DNA of 45,746 nt from Pseudomonas baetica. GTDB lineage: Bacteria; Pseudomonadota; Gammaproteobacteria; Pseudomonadales; Pseudomonadaceae. The stretch is from contig NZ_JAIHLQ010000047.1 of the NCBI RefSeq assembly GCF_019733355.1, forward strand, positions 1-45,746, read 5' to 3'. A model generated the notes under the pieces. It was not told the DNA's origin, made no database searches, and saw nothing but the letters and a program-made list of their open reading frames with translations. This document shows, one piece after another, positions 32,758 to 40,271 of the stretch; within the stretch, counting starts at the first letter, position 1; each line of letters begins with the position of its first letter. A program made the position numbers and the translations under genes.

Positions 32758-33450
32758 TTACTCTCCCTGTGCGCCGTAATTCATGATTGATAATAAGCGG
32801 ATTGGCACCTGCACCAGCTCTTCCGGACCATGAGGGATGTCGCCGTCGAAGGTCAGGCTATCGCCCGCTTCCATGTGGTACAGCTGATTGCCGTGGCGAT
32901 ACACCAGTTCGCCTTCCAGCAGATGCAGAAACTCGGTGCCGGGGTGAGAGAAGGTCGGGAACTCTTCGCTGGCGTCGTCCATGGTCACCATGTAGGCCTC
33001 GAAACTCTTCTTCGGCCCCCGGGTATGGTTGAGCAGGTGATAGGTGTGGCCTTTCTCGGTGCCGCGTCGCACCACTTCCAGTCCTTCGTCATGCTTGACC
33101 AGCAGGGCGCTACTGCCTTGCTGGTCGTACTGACTGAACAGCTTGGACATGGGCATGCCGAGCACGTCGCACAGGCGGCTCAGGTTATCCAGGCTGGTTG
33201 AGACTTGAGCGTTCTCGATTTTACTCAACATGCCCTGGCTGATTCCTGCGATGCGCGCAACATCGGACAGTTTCAATTCCTGAGCTTGCCGCTGGCGCTT
33301 GATTTGAATACCCAGATATTGCTCAAGCTTCAACTTCGGTTGTTGTTCTACGGGCGTATTCATCGACTGTGCACGGTTTCCGTTCAGTAATTTTAAATTC
33401 GCACCAGGAATGTGCGATGTGGGCTCTGACTGCTCTTTCTGTGACAGCAT
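32758..33450 (-). CDS. XRE-family regulator with C-terminal cupin domain
   Basis: A 230-residue protein: helix-turn-helix (LGIQIKRQRQAQELKLSDVARIAGISQGMLSKIE) followed by a cupin sensor domain (FSHPGTEFLHLLEGELVYRHGNQLYHMEAGDSLTFDGDIPHGPEEL) with His/Glu metal-type ligands. Such regulators control polyamine, amino-acid and amine catabolism. It is divergent from gmaS, so it probably regulates that operon and itself. The start is uncertain: ATG at 33450 has AGGGG close upstream; ATG at 33363 gives a 201-residue protein, shortens the low-complexity N-terminus and would leave the NtrC-like site intergenic. Confidence 0.85.
   Translation of the reverse strand: MLSQKEQSEPTSHIPGANLKLLNGNRAQSMNTPVEQQPKLKLEQYLGIQIKRQRQAQELKLSDVARIAGISQGMLSKIENAQVSTSLDNLSRLCDVLGMPMSKLFSQYDQQGSSALLVKHDEGLEVVRRGTEKGHTYHLLNHTRGPKKSFEAYMVTMDDASEEFPTFSHPGTEFLHLLEGELVYRHGNQLYHMEAGDSLTFDGDIPHGPEELVQVPIRLLSIMNYGAQGE
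33399..33417. promoter_or_regulatory. NtrC-like enhancer site upstream of gmaS
   Basis: TCGCACCAGGAATGTGCGA contains GCAC-N7-GTGC, the spacing of the NtrC consensus, with 6-bp arms. It lies about 115-135 bp upstream of the sigma-54 promoter at 33531, a normal enhancer distance. Confidence 0.5.
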
Positions 33451-33485
33451 TATTCCCCTAATGAAAACGAGTTTCCCATATATGG

Positions 33486-33500
33486 AGGGGAAATTCCCCT
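33486..33500. promoter_or_regulatory. Palindrome between the XRE regulator and gmaS
   Basis: AGGGGAAATTCCCCT is a perfect 7-1-7 palindrome in the divergent promoter region. The half-site TTCCCCT recurs at 33453-33459. It is a good candidate operator for the XRE/cupin regulator, upstream of its own gene. Confidence 0.5.
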
Positions 33501-33530
33501 TTATCAGCCTTCGTTGCGCGCGGTGCCAAG

Positions 33531-33547
33531 TTGGCAAGCTGCTTGCA
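33531..33547 (+). promoter_or_regulatory. Sigma-54 promoter of gmaS
   Basis: TTGGCAAGCTGCTTGCA has GG (33533-33534) and GC (33545-33546) separated by exactly 10 nt and matches the TGGCA-N6-TTGCA form. The start of transcription would be near 33558, about 80 bp before gmaS. Together with the NtrC-like site this indicates nitrogen-limitation control. Confidence 0.8.
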
Positions 33548-33567
33548 TTCCTTATGAGAAACTAAGT

Positions 33568-33580
33568 TTCCTGGCTGGAA
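33568..33580. promoter_or_regulatory. Palindromic operator candidate in the gmaS leader
   Basis: TTCCTGGCTGGAA lies about 10-22 bp downstream of the start predicted from the sigma-54 promoter. It shares the TTCC-N5-GGAA form with 30391-30403 in the purU leader. Confidence 0.55.
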
Positions 33581-33638
33581 TAAATCCCATCAGGCAACAA
33601 AACTCTCATGCGTATTTTTTCACCAGGAGTGACTGAAC

Positions 33639-34973
33639 ATGTTGCCACCCGATACACAACGGCTGATCAAGGAGCACGGCATCAAGTACGTGCTGGCCCA
33701 GTTCGTCGATATCCATGGATCGTCCAAGACCAAATCGGTGCCGATATCGGGTCTGGAAATGGTCGCTGAAGATGGTGCCGGTTTCGCCGGGTTTGCCATC
33801 TGCGGCATGGGCATGGAACCTCACGGGCCGGACTTCATGGCCAAAGGCGACCTGTCGTCCCTGACCCCGGTGCCATGGCAGCCTGGCTACGGCCGGGTGG
33901 TCTGCATCGGTCACGTCGAAGGCAAGCCATGGCCGTACGACAGTCGTTACGTGCTGCAGAAGCAGGTCGAGCGACTGAGTGATCGTGGCTGGACCCTCAA
34001 CACCGGTCTGGAGCCGGAATTCAGCCTGTTCCAGCGTGATGCCGGGGGCAAACTGCAACTGGTGGACGCCAGCGATAACCTCGACAAGCCGTGCTACGAC
34101 TACAAGGGCCTGTCGCGCTCCCGGGCCTTTCTCGAACGCCTGACCGAAGCCTTGCAGCCGGTGGGTTTCGACATCTATCAAATCGACCACGAAGACGCCA
34201 ACGGTCAGTTCGAGATCAACTACACCTACAGCGATGCCATGGAGTCGGCAGACCGCTTCACCTTCTTCCGTATGGCCGCCGGCGAGATCGCCAATGACAT
34301 GGGCATGATCTGCTCGTTCATGCCCAAGCCGGATCCGAAGCGCGCCGGTAACGGCATGCACTTCCACCTGTCCATCGCCAGCGCCAGCAACAAGAACCTG
34401 TTCCACGACGCCAGTGACCCGAGCGGCATGGGCCTGTCGAAAATGGCCTATCACTTTGCCGCCGGCCTGCTGGCTCACGGCCCGGCCCTGTGTGCCTTCG
34501 CGGCACCGACGGTCAACTCCTACAAACGCCTGGTGGTCGGCAATTCCCTGTCCGGCGCGACCTGGGCTCCGGCCTTTATCGCCTTCGGTTCCAATAACCG
34601 CTCGGCCATGGTCCGCGTGCCCTATGGCCGTCTGGAATTCCGCCTGCCGGATGCTGGTTGCAACCCGTATCTGGTCAGCGCCGCGATCATCGCCGCAGGC
34701 CTGGATGGCATCGACCGCCAACTGGAAATCGACAACGTCTGCAACGAGAACCTCTACAAATTGAGCCTCGAAGAAATCGCCGCACGCGGTATCCAGACCC
34801 TGCCGCAGTCGCTCAAGGAAGCCTGCGACGCACTGGAAGCCGACCCGTTGTTTGCCGAGGTCATGGGCAATGAAATTGTCGGCGAATTCATCAAGCTCAA
34901 GCGCATGGAGTGGGTGGAGTACAGCCGCCATGTGAGTGATTGGGAAGTTAAGCGTTACACCGAATTCTTCTGA
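33639..34973 (+). CDS. glnT: Type III glutamine synthetase-like gamma-glutamylmethylamide synthetase
   Basis: A 444-residue GlnT/GmaS-type ligase. GS landmarks include GLEPEFSLFQRD, GNGMHFHLSIAS (ATP/glutamate site), NRSAMVRVPYGRLEFRLPDAGCNPYL near the C-terminus and a short final helix. It is shorter than GlnA (about 470) and lacks the C-terminal adenylylation-loop region of GSI enzymes. Being first of an operon with mgsABC-like genes and opposite a sox-like operon, it is best read as glutamate-methylamine ligase (gmaS); annotation as glutamine synthetase type III is the alternative. AGGAG precedes the ATG. Confidence 0.88.
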   Translation: MLPPDTQRLIKEHGIKYVLAQFVDIHGSSKTKSVPISGLEMVAEDGAGFAGFAICGMGMEPHGPDFMAKGDLSSLTPVPWQPGYGRVVCIGHVEGKPWPYDSRYVLQKQVERLSDRGWTLNTGLEPEFSLFQRDAGGKLQLVDASDNLDKPCYDYKGLSRSRAFLERLTEALQPVGFDIYQIDHEDANGQFEINYTYSDAMESADRFTFFRMAAGEIANDMGMICSFMPKPDPKRAGNGMHFHLSIASASNKNLFHDASDPSGMGLSKMAYHFAAGLLAHGPALCAFAAPTVNSYKRLVVGNSLSGATWAPAFIAFGSNNRSAMVRVPYGRLEFRLPDAGCNPYLVSAAIIAAGLDGIDRQLEIDNVCNENLYKLSLEEIAARGIQTLPQSLKEACDALEADPLFAEVMGNEIVGEFIKLKRMEWVEYSRHVSDWEVKRYTEFF

Positions 34974-34998
34974 TCCGTTTTTAACCAATTCGATTTTC

Positions 34999-35024
34999 GA
35001 CGCCCTGCGAATGGTTAGGGCGTC
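34999..35024 (+). terminator. Intercistronic stem-loop between glnT/gmaS and glxB
   Basis: GACGCCCT and AGGGCGTC form a perfect 8-bp stem with a 10-nt loop, followed by TTCT but no U-tract. It probably attenuates transcription or stabilises the gmaS message, so that GmaS and the three synthase subunits are made in different amounts. Confidence 0.5.
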
Positions 35025-35045
35025 TTCTGCCCAGGAGTTATGAAT

Positions 35046-35951
35046 ATGTGTGGAATCGTGGGGCTTTATCTCAAGAACCCGGCGCTGGAATCCCAGCTCG
35101 GCAAACTGTTCGAGCCGATGCTCGAAGCCATGACCGATCGTGGTCCGGATAGCGCAGGGTTTGCTATCTATGGCGATGAAGTGGGCGATGGCTGGGTCAA
35201 GCTGACCCTGCAAGCAACCACTGAAGGCTATGACTTCAAGGCGTTGATCGCAGCGCTCGACGGCAAGCTGAGTGCGCCGCTGGACTGGTTCCAGAACGCC
35301 AGCGCCATCGTCCTGAAGATCAAGGCTGAAGAAGCCGCCGTGCGTGCCGCGCTGGGTGAACTGGCGCCGACCGTGCGCATCATGAGCGCGGGCAAGAGCA
35401 TCGAAATCCTCAAGGGCATGGGCTTGCCGAAAGAGATTTCTGAGCGCTTTGGCCTGGGCAGTATGAAGGGCAGCCACATCATCGGCCACACCCGCATGGC
35501 GACCGAAAGCGCCGTGACCATGGAAGGCAGCCATCCGTTTTCCACCGGCGCTGACCTGTGCCTGGTACACAACGGCTCGTTGTCCAACCACTTCCGTCTG
35601 CGTCAGGAACTGCGCCGCGAGGGGATCAACTTCGACACCGAGAACGACACCGAAGTCGCCGCCGGTTACCTCGCCTGGCGCCTGCAGCAGGGCGACTCGC
35701 TGAAGACTGCGCTGGACAGCTCGCTGGAAGCACTGGATGGATTCTTTACCTTCGCCATCGGCACGCGTAACGGTTTTGCGGTGATTCGCGATCCGATTGC
35801 CTGCAAGCCCGCGATCCTTGCCGAGACCGACGACTACGTCGCCATGGCCTCGGAGTATCAGGCGCTTTCGAGCCTGCCGGGCATTGAAAAAGCCAAAGTC
35901 TGGGAACCCGTTCCCGCCACAATGTACATCTGGGAACGCGAGTCGGCTTAA
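35046..35951 (+). CDS. glxB: Class II glutamine amidotransferase, N-methylglutamate synthase subunit A-like (GlxB)
   Basis: A 301-residue Ntn-hydrolase: after Met removal the N-terminus is Cys-Gly-Ile-Val-Gly, with the catalytic Cys. GHTRMATES and LVHNGSLSNHFRLR carry the Arg, Asn and Gly of the GATase II site, and ENDTEVAAGYLAWRL follows. The ATG at 35046 is preferred: it puts Cys at position 2 and places AGGAG at 8 nt, whereas the ATG at 35040 lies too close to it. In the pathway it would release methylamine or the amide group from gamma-glutamylmethylamide for transfer. Confidence 0.92.
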   Translation: MCGIVGLYLKNPALESQLGKLFEPMLEAMTDRGPDSAGFAIYGDEVGDGWVKLTLQATTEGYDFKALIAALDGKLSAPLDWFQNASAIVLKIKAEEAAVRAALGELAPTVRIMSAGKSIEILKGMGLPKEISERFGLGSMKGSHIIGHTRMATESAVTMEGSHPFSTGADLCLVHNGSLSNHFRLRQELRREGINFDTENDTEVAAGYLAWRLQQGDSLKTALDSSLEALDGFFTFAIGTRNGFAVIRDPIACKPAILAETDDYVAMASEYQALSSLPGIEKAKVWEPVPATMYIWERESA

Positions 35952-35962
35952 GGAGCACGCAC

Positions 35963-36646
35963 ATGAAAACCATCGATCTTTCCACTGCCAGCGTGCGCGA
36001 CCTCAACCAAGCGCTGCACGATCAAGTCAAGAACCTTGAAGAACGCGAGTGGGTGGTGACTCACCCCAACGGCGCTCACAACCTGGCCGTCGGCGTCAAC
36101 GAAGCAGTGTCCGTCGATATCCAGGGCCACGCCGGTTACTACTGCGCGGGCATGAACCAGAAAGCCTCGGTCACCGTGCACGGCAATGTCGGCGTCGGTT
36201 GCGCCGAAAACATGATGTCGGGCTATGTGCGCGTCAAGGGCAGCGCCTCGCAAGCGGCAGGCGCAACCGCCCACGGCGGTTTGTTGGTGATCGAAGGCGA
36301 TGCCGGTGCCCGTTGCGGGATTTCCATGAAGGGCATCGACATCGTGGTCGGCGGCAGCATCGGTCACATGAGCTGCTTCATGGGCCAGGCCGGTCGGCTG
36401 GTGGTCTGCGGCGACGCGGGCGATGCCTTGGGCGATTCGCTGTACGAAACCCGCATCTACGTCAAAGGCAAGGTCGAGTCACTGGGGTCGGACTGCATCG
36501 GCAAAGAGATGCGCGCCGAACACTTGGAAGAGCTGCAAGAGCTGCTCAACCGCGCCGGTTTCAACGAGAAGGCTGCGGACTTCAAGCGCTATGGCTCGGC
36601 CCGTCAGCTGTACAACTTCAAAGTCGATAACGCTTCCGCGTACTGA
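35963..36646 (+). CDS. glxC: Glutamate synthase C-terminal-domain protein, N-methylglutamate synthase subunit B-like (GlxC)
   Basis: A 227-residue protein made of the GXGXG right-handed beta-helix domain (repeated GxxxGxxxG turns, such as VSVDIQGHAGYYCAGM, VTVHGNVGVGCAENM, GASQ-like GSASQAAG and GDAGARCGISM). In GltB this domain is structural and couples the ammonia tunnel to the synthase site. AAGGAG precedes the start, 11 bp after glxB. As a separate protein it is typical of MgsB/GlxC. Confidence 0.92.
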   Translation: MKTIDLSTASVRDLNQALHDQVKNLEEREWVVTHPNGAHNLAVGVNEAVSVDIQGHAGYYCAGMNQKASVTVHGNVGVGCAENMMSGYVRVKGSASQAAGATAHGGLLVIEGDAGARCGISMKGIDIVVGGSIGHMSCFMGQAGRLVVCGDAGDALGDSLYETRIYVKGKVESLGSDCIGKEMRAEHLEELQELLNRAGFNEKAADFKRYGSARQLYNFKVDNASAY

Positions 36647-36661
36647 TTCAGGAGCAAGAAC

Positions 36662-37996
36662 ATGAGTGACTCGCAAACCCCAAAGGCACCTCCAGTACTG
36701 CGTGAATCGGCCACTTTCGACCGCCTGACAATTCAGGAAATCCAGCGTGCTGCCGAAACCGGCATCTACGACATTCGCGGCGGAGGCACCAAGCGCAAGT
36801 TGCCGCACTTCGATGACCTGCTGCTGCTCGGCGCCAGCGTGTCGCGTTATCCGCTGGAAGGCTACCGAGAGAAGTGCGGTACCGACGTGATCCTCGGCAA
36901 CCGCTTCGCCAAGAAGCCGCTGCACCTGAAGATCCCAGTGACCATCGCGGGCATGAGTTTCGGTGCGCTGTCGGCCAACGCCAAGGAAGCCCTGGGCCGT
37001 GGCGCGACCATCGCGGGCACCAGCACCACCACCGGCGACGGCGGCATGACCCCGGAAGAACGCGGCCAGTCCCAGCACCTGGTGTATCAGTACCTGCCGT
37101 CGCGCTACGGCATGAACCCTGACGACCTGCGCAAGGCCGACGCCATTGAAATCGTCCTCGGTCAAGGCGCCAAGCCGGGCGGTGGTGGCATGCTGCTGGG
37201 CATGAAAGTCACCGAGCGTGTGGCGGGTATGCGTACCTTGCCCGTTGGCGTGGATCAGCGTTCGGCCTGCCGTCACCCGGACTGGACCGGCCCCGACGAC
37301 CTGGCGATCAAGATTGCCGAGATCCGCGAAATCACCGACTGGGAAAAACCCATCTACGTGAAGATCGGCGCCAGCCGCCCGTACTACGACGTCAAGCTGG
37401 CGGTAAAAGCCGGTGCCGATGTGATCGTCCTCGACGGCATGCAGGGCGGTACGGCGGCGACTCAGGAAGTGTTCATCGAACACGTTGGCATTCCGATTCT
37501 GCCGGCAATTCCGCAGGCAGTTCAGGCGCTGCAAGAGATGGGCATGCATCGCAAGGTGCAGTTGATTGTATCGGGTGGCATTCGCAACGGTGCCGACGTG
37601 GCCAAAGCAATGGCGTTGGGTGCTGATGCCGTCGCCATTGGTACGGCCGCGTTAATCGCCCTGGGCGACAACCATCCGCGTCTGGACGAAGAGCTGAAGA
37701 AGATCGGTTCTGCGGCGGGTTTCTATGACGACTGGCAGAACGGTCGTGACCCGGCCGGCATCACCACCCAGGATCCGGAGCTGTCCAAGCGTCTTGATCC
37801 GGTCGAGGGCGGCCGCCGATTGGCCAACTATTTGCGTGTGCTGGTCCTGGAAGCGCAAACCATGGCCCGCGCCTGCGGCAAGTCGCACCTGCACAACCTC
37901 GATCCCGAAGATCTGGTGGCCTTGACCGTTGAATCCGCGGCCATGGCCCGGGTGCCACTGGCAGGGACTTCGTGGATTCCGGGGCAGGGGTATTAA
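36662..37996 (+). CDS. glxD: FMN-binding glutamate synthase-family protein, N-methylglutamate synthase subunit C-like (GlxD)
   Basis: A 444-residue TIM-barrel protein of the GltB FMN domain: PVTIAGMSFGALSANAKEALGRGA (FMN site), STTTGDGGMTPEERG, KPGGGGMLLG, KIGASRPYYDVKLAVKAGADVIVLDGMQGGTAA, and QLIVSGGIRNGADVAKAMALGADAVAIG. It would bind 2-iminoglutarate and form N-methylglutamate with the methylamine delivered by the A and B subunits. CAGGAG precedes the start, 16 bp after glxC. It is last of the four-gene operon. Confidence 0.93.
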   Translation: MSDSQTPKAPPVLRESATFDRLTIQEIQRAAETGIYDIRGGGTKRKLPHFDDLLLLGASVSRYPLEGYREKCGTDVILGNRFAKKPLHLKIPVTIAGMSFGALSANAKEALGRGATIAGTSTTTGDGGMTPEERGQSQHLVYQYLPSRYGMNPDDLRKADAIEIVLGQGAKPGGGGMLLGMKVTERVAGMRTLPVGVDQRSACRHPDWTGPDDLAIKIAEIREITDWEKPIYVKIGASRPYYDVKLAVKAGADVIVLDGMQGGTAATQEVFIEHVGIPILPAIPQAVQALQEMGMHRKVQLIVSGGIRNGADVAKAMALGADAVAIGTAALIALGDNHPRLDEELKKIGSAAGFYDDWQNGRDPAGITTQDPELSKRLDPVEGGRRLANYLRVLVLEAQTMARACGKSHLHNLDPEDLVALTVESAAMARVPLAGTSWIPGQGY

Positions 37997-38042
37997 AACC
38001 AACGCACCGGCTGCGGACTTTTACCGATATTGGCCGACACCG

Positions 38043-38205
38043 CCCCTGTAGCCGTGCGGCTTGCCGGCGGAGGCGATTTCAAGATTGCTACCGCCGGCAA
38101 CTCGTACTGCTACGGGTTTTGTGCATGGCGATGCGGTGAGCTTGCGCCGAATGACGGACACTGCGCAATCGCCAGCTAGCCGGCCCCCACAGGATCTTTG
38201 TACAG
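38043..38205. repeat. REP-like palindromic repeat region
   Basis: A perfect 10-bp inverted repeat, TTGCCGGCGG and CCGCCGGCAA (38061-38070, 38091-38100), is flanked by an imperfect TGTAG/CTAC extension. A second degenerate copy (GCTAGCCGGCCCCCACAGGA) lies near 38175-38194. These resemble Pseudomonas REP elements between genes. The rest of the gap between glxD and amtB holds no gene. The palindrome could also protect the 3' end of the glx message. Confidence 0.65.
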
Positions 38206-38335
38206 CGCAGATGAGCGTCATGATTGCAGATTTCTTTTGCTTCGCTTCATCCATTCAAAGAGGCCAAACAGGCCCGGCGCTTCATCACATCGCTTTCTGC
38301 CAGACACTTTTCCATTCATTGCAGGAGCTTAGAAA

Positions 38336-39661
38336 ATGGTTAACCGTCTTCCCGGCAAATCTCTACTTTTGTTAGTGGCGCTTGGCGCCTTCGCTCCTCT
38401 GGCCCAGGCGGCCGATGCTCCGACACTCAACACTGGCAGCACCGCGTGGATGATCACGGCGGCGGTGCTGGTGCTGTTCATGTGTCTGCCGGGCCTTGCG
38501 CTGTTTTACGGCGGTCTGGTGCGGGCCAAGAACATGCTGTCGCTATTTACTCAATGCTTCGGCATTGCTGGGCTGGTTGGTGTGTTGTGGGTGATCTACG
38601 GCTACAGCATGGTGGTCGACACTACTAACATGGTCGAAGGCCAGGTCAGCTTCAACAGCTTCGTCGGCGGCTTGAGTCGCGCATTTTTGGCGGGCATGAC
38701 GCCTGAAAGCTTAGTGGGCGATATCCCCGAAGGCGTGTTCGTGACCTTCCAGATGACCTTCGCCATCATTACCCCGGCGCTGATCGCCGGAGCCTTCGCC
38801 GAGCGCATGAAGTTCTCTGCTGCGCTCTTGTTCATGGCGGTCTGGTTTACGCTGGTTTACGCGCCCGTGGCGCACATGGTTTGGGGCGGGGCGGGCGCGC
38901 TGATGCATAACTGGGGGGTACTGGATTTCGCTGGCGGCACCGCTGTGCACATCAACGCAGGCGTGGCGGCGCTGGCGGCATGCCTGATACTGGGCAAACG
39001 CAAGGGCTATGCAAACGCGCCGATGCCTGCGCATAACCTCAGCCTGACCATGGCGGGTGCAGCGATGCTATGGGTAGGTTGGTTTGGTTTCAACATCGGT
39101 TCGGGCGGTGGCTTGAAAGGTCTGTCCGGGATCGTCATGCTCAACACGCAACTGGGCGCCTGTGCAGGGATTCTCGGCTGGATGTTCACCGAGTGGTTCA
39201 AGGTTGGCAAACCCAGTGCTTTGGGTCTGGCCAGTGGGGCATTGGCGGGTCTGGTCGGCATTACCCCGGCGTGTGCGTACGTCGGTGTGGGCGGCGCGTT
39301 GGCGATTGGCTTGCTGTGCGGCATATTCTGCTACCTGAGTGTGACCGTGCTGAAAAAACGTTTCGGCTACGATGACAGCCTCGACGTATTCGGCCTGCAC
39401 GGTATCGGCGGCATGATCGGCGCGGTGCTAACTGGCGTGTTCTGCGTGCCGTCACTGGGCGGTCTCGTGGAGGGCGTGACGTTGGGGGGGCAGGTCGTCG
39501 CCCAAATCAAAGGCGTGTTGTTCACCACGGTGTACTGCTTTGCGGTCAGCTGGGTCATCCTCAAAGTGATCAAGGCCATGATCGGTTTGCGCGCTGAGGA
39601 GCATGTGGAGGAGATGGGGCTGGATCTGGCTGAGCACAACGAAAGCGCTTACAACCATTAG
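38336..39661 (+). CDS. amtB: Ammonium/methylammonium transporter
   Basis: A 441-residue Amt protein with a cleavable signal peptide (about residues 1-25, LAQA) and eleven TM helices. The twin pore histidines are at His205 (GTAVHINAGVAAL) and His355 (VFGLHGIGGMIG). GAGAL, AFAERMKFSAALLF and NIGSGGGL are typical. No glnK is beside it, unlike the usual glnK-amtB operon. Placed 340 bp after the glx genes, it probably supplies ammonium or methylammonium to the pathway. GGAG precedes the start. Confidence 0.95.
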   Translation: MVNRLPGKSLLLLVALGAFAPLAQAADAPTLNTGSTAWMITAAVLVLFMCLPGLALFYGGLVRAKNMLSLFTQCFGIAGLVGVLWVIYGYSMVVDTTNMVEGQVSFNSFVGGLSRAFLAGMTPESLVGDIPEGVFVTFQMTFAIITPALIAGAFAERMKFSAALLFMAVWFTLVYAPVAHMVWGGAGALMHNWGVLDFAGGTAVHINAGVAALAACLILGKRKGYANAPMPAHNLSLTMAGAAMLWVGWFGFNIGSGGGLKGLSGIVMLNTQLGACAGILGWMFTEWFKVGKPSALGLASGALAGLVGITPACAYVGVGGALAIGLLCGIFCYLSVTVLKKRFGYDDSLDVFGLHGIGGMIGAVLTGVFCVPSLGGLVEGVTLGGQVVAQIKGVLFTTVYCFAVSWVILKVIKAMIGLRAEEHVEEMGLDLAEHNESAYNH

Positions 39662-39744
39662 CTTCTGCGCAACAAGGCGAGGCTTTTGTGTTCGTCTACA
39701 GCCTACTATTTGTTATCGCAGCTCGGCCCCATGGGTATGAATAT

Positions 39745-40168
39745 GGCCCGCGACCAAACACTGCTTGAGAAATTGAATCAACAGTTCTCCGAAATCAAGC
39801 ACGTGAAGTTTGCCAACTCGCAGCGAGCACATGAATTTCGAGCAGGTCAGCCTGCTCGATGACCTCATCATTACCGATATCACGGCATTTGGAGCAGAGA
39901 TCAGATATTGCGAGCGGCGCCAAAGGCGGCCGAGAAAGCCAAACTCCAATCCCCGGTTTCAGCGCAGATCATTGATAGTGGGTATCACAACCGCTAGGTT
40001 TCTGGTTTACCTAATGATCGCCAACTTAGCCGACTATCTTCTTCAAGCTAGCGGCCGATTTTCGGCCGGACGGACTTGGCGATTCCGAGTTCAACATTGT
40101 CTCAGTGGAGGATATTATTGCTGTGCAGCTACAAGCACTGGTAGAGGCGCCGTCGACGTGGTGTTTTG
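39745..40168 (+). pseudogene. Degenerate IS66-family transposase remnant
   Basis: Fragments in several frames match the IS66 TnpC at 4688-6223: KHVKFANSQR (KRHKFAKRSE), SLLDDLIITDITAFGAE (SLLDDLLNTDLEAIEAE), GITTARFLVYLMIANLADYL (GIPTAGLLAHVMVAKFADHL), AIPSSTLSQW (AIPRSTLAQW) and VQLQALVEA (VQLQPLVDA). Frameshifts and deletions join them. It marks an old insertion at the boundary between the metabolic region and the AT-richer block, and fills most of the gap between amtB and the next gene. Confidence 0.85.
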
Positions 40169-40271
40169 GCAGCACCTCGTCGTAGTTTCACTCTACCTGG
40201 GCACGAAATCCGCGCACCCCGTAACAAGTTCCCTAAAAATACAATTCCAGTCGTACTTCATTAGATAATAT

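Noticed and set aside
33606..35591. Minus-strand open frame of 661 codons opposite glnT and glxB
   Set aside because: It spans two well-supported genes and their intergenic gap on the other strand, and has His/Val-rich shadow composition with no motif.
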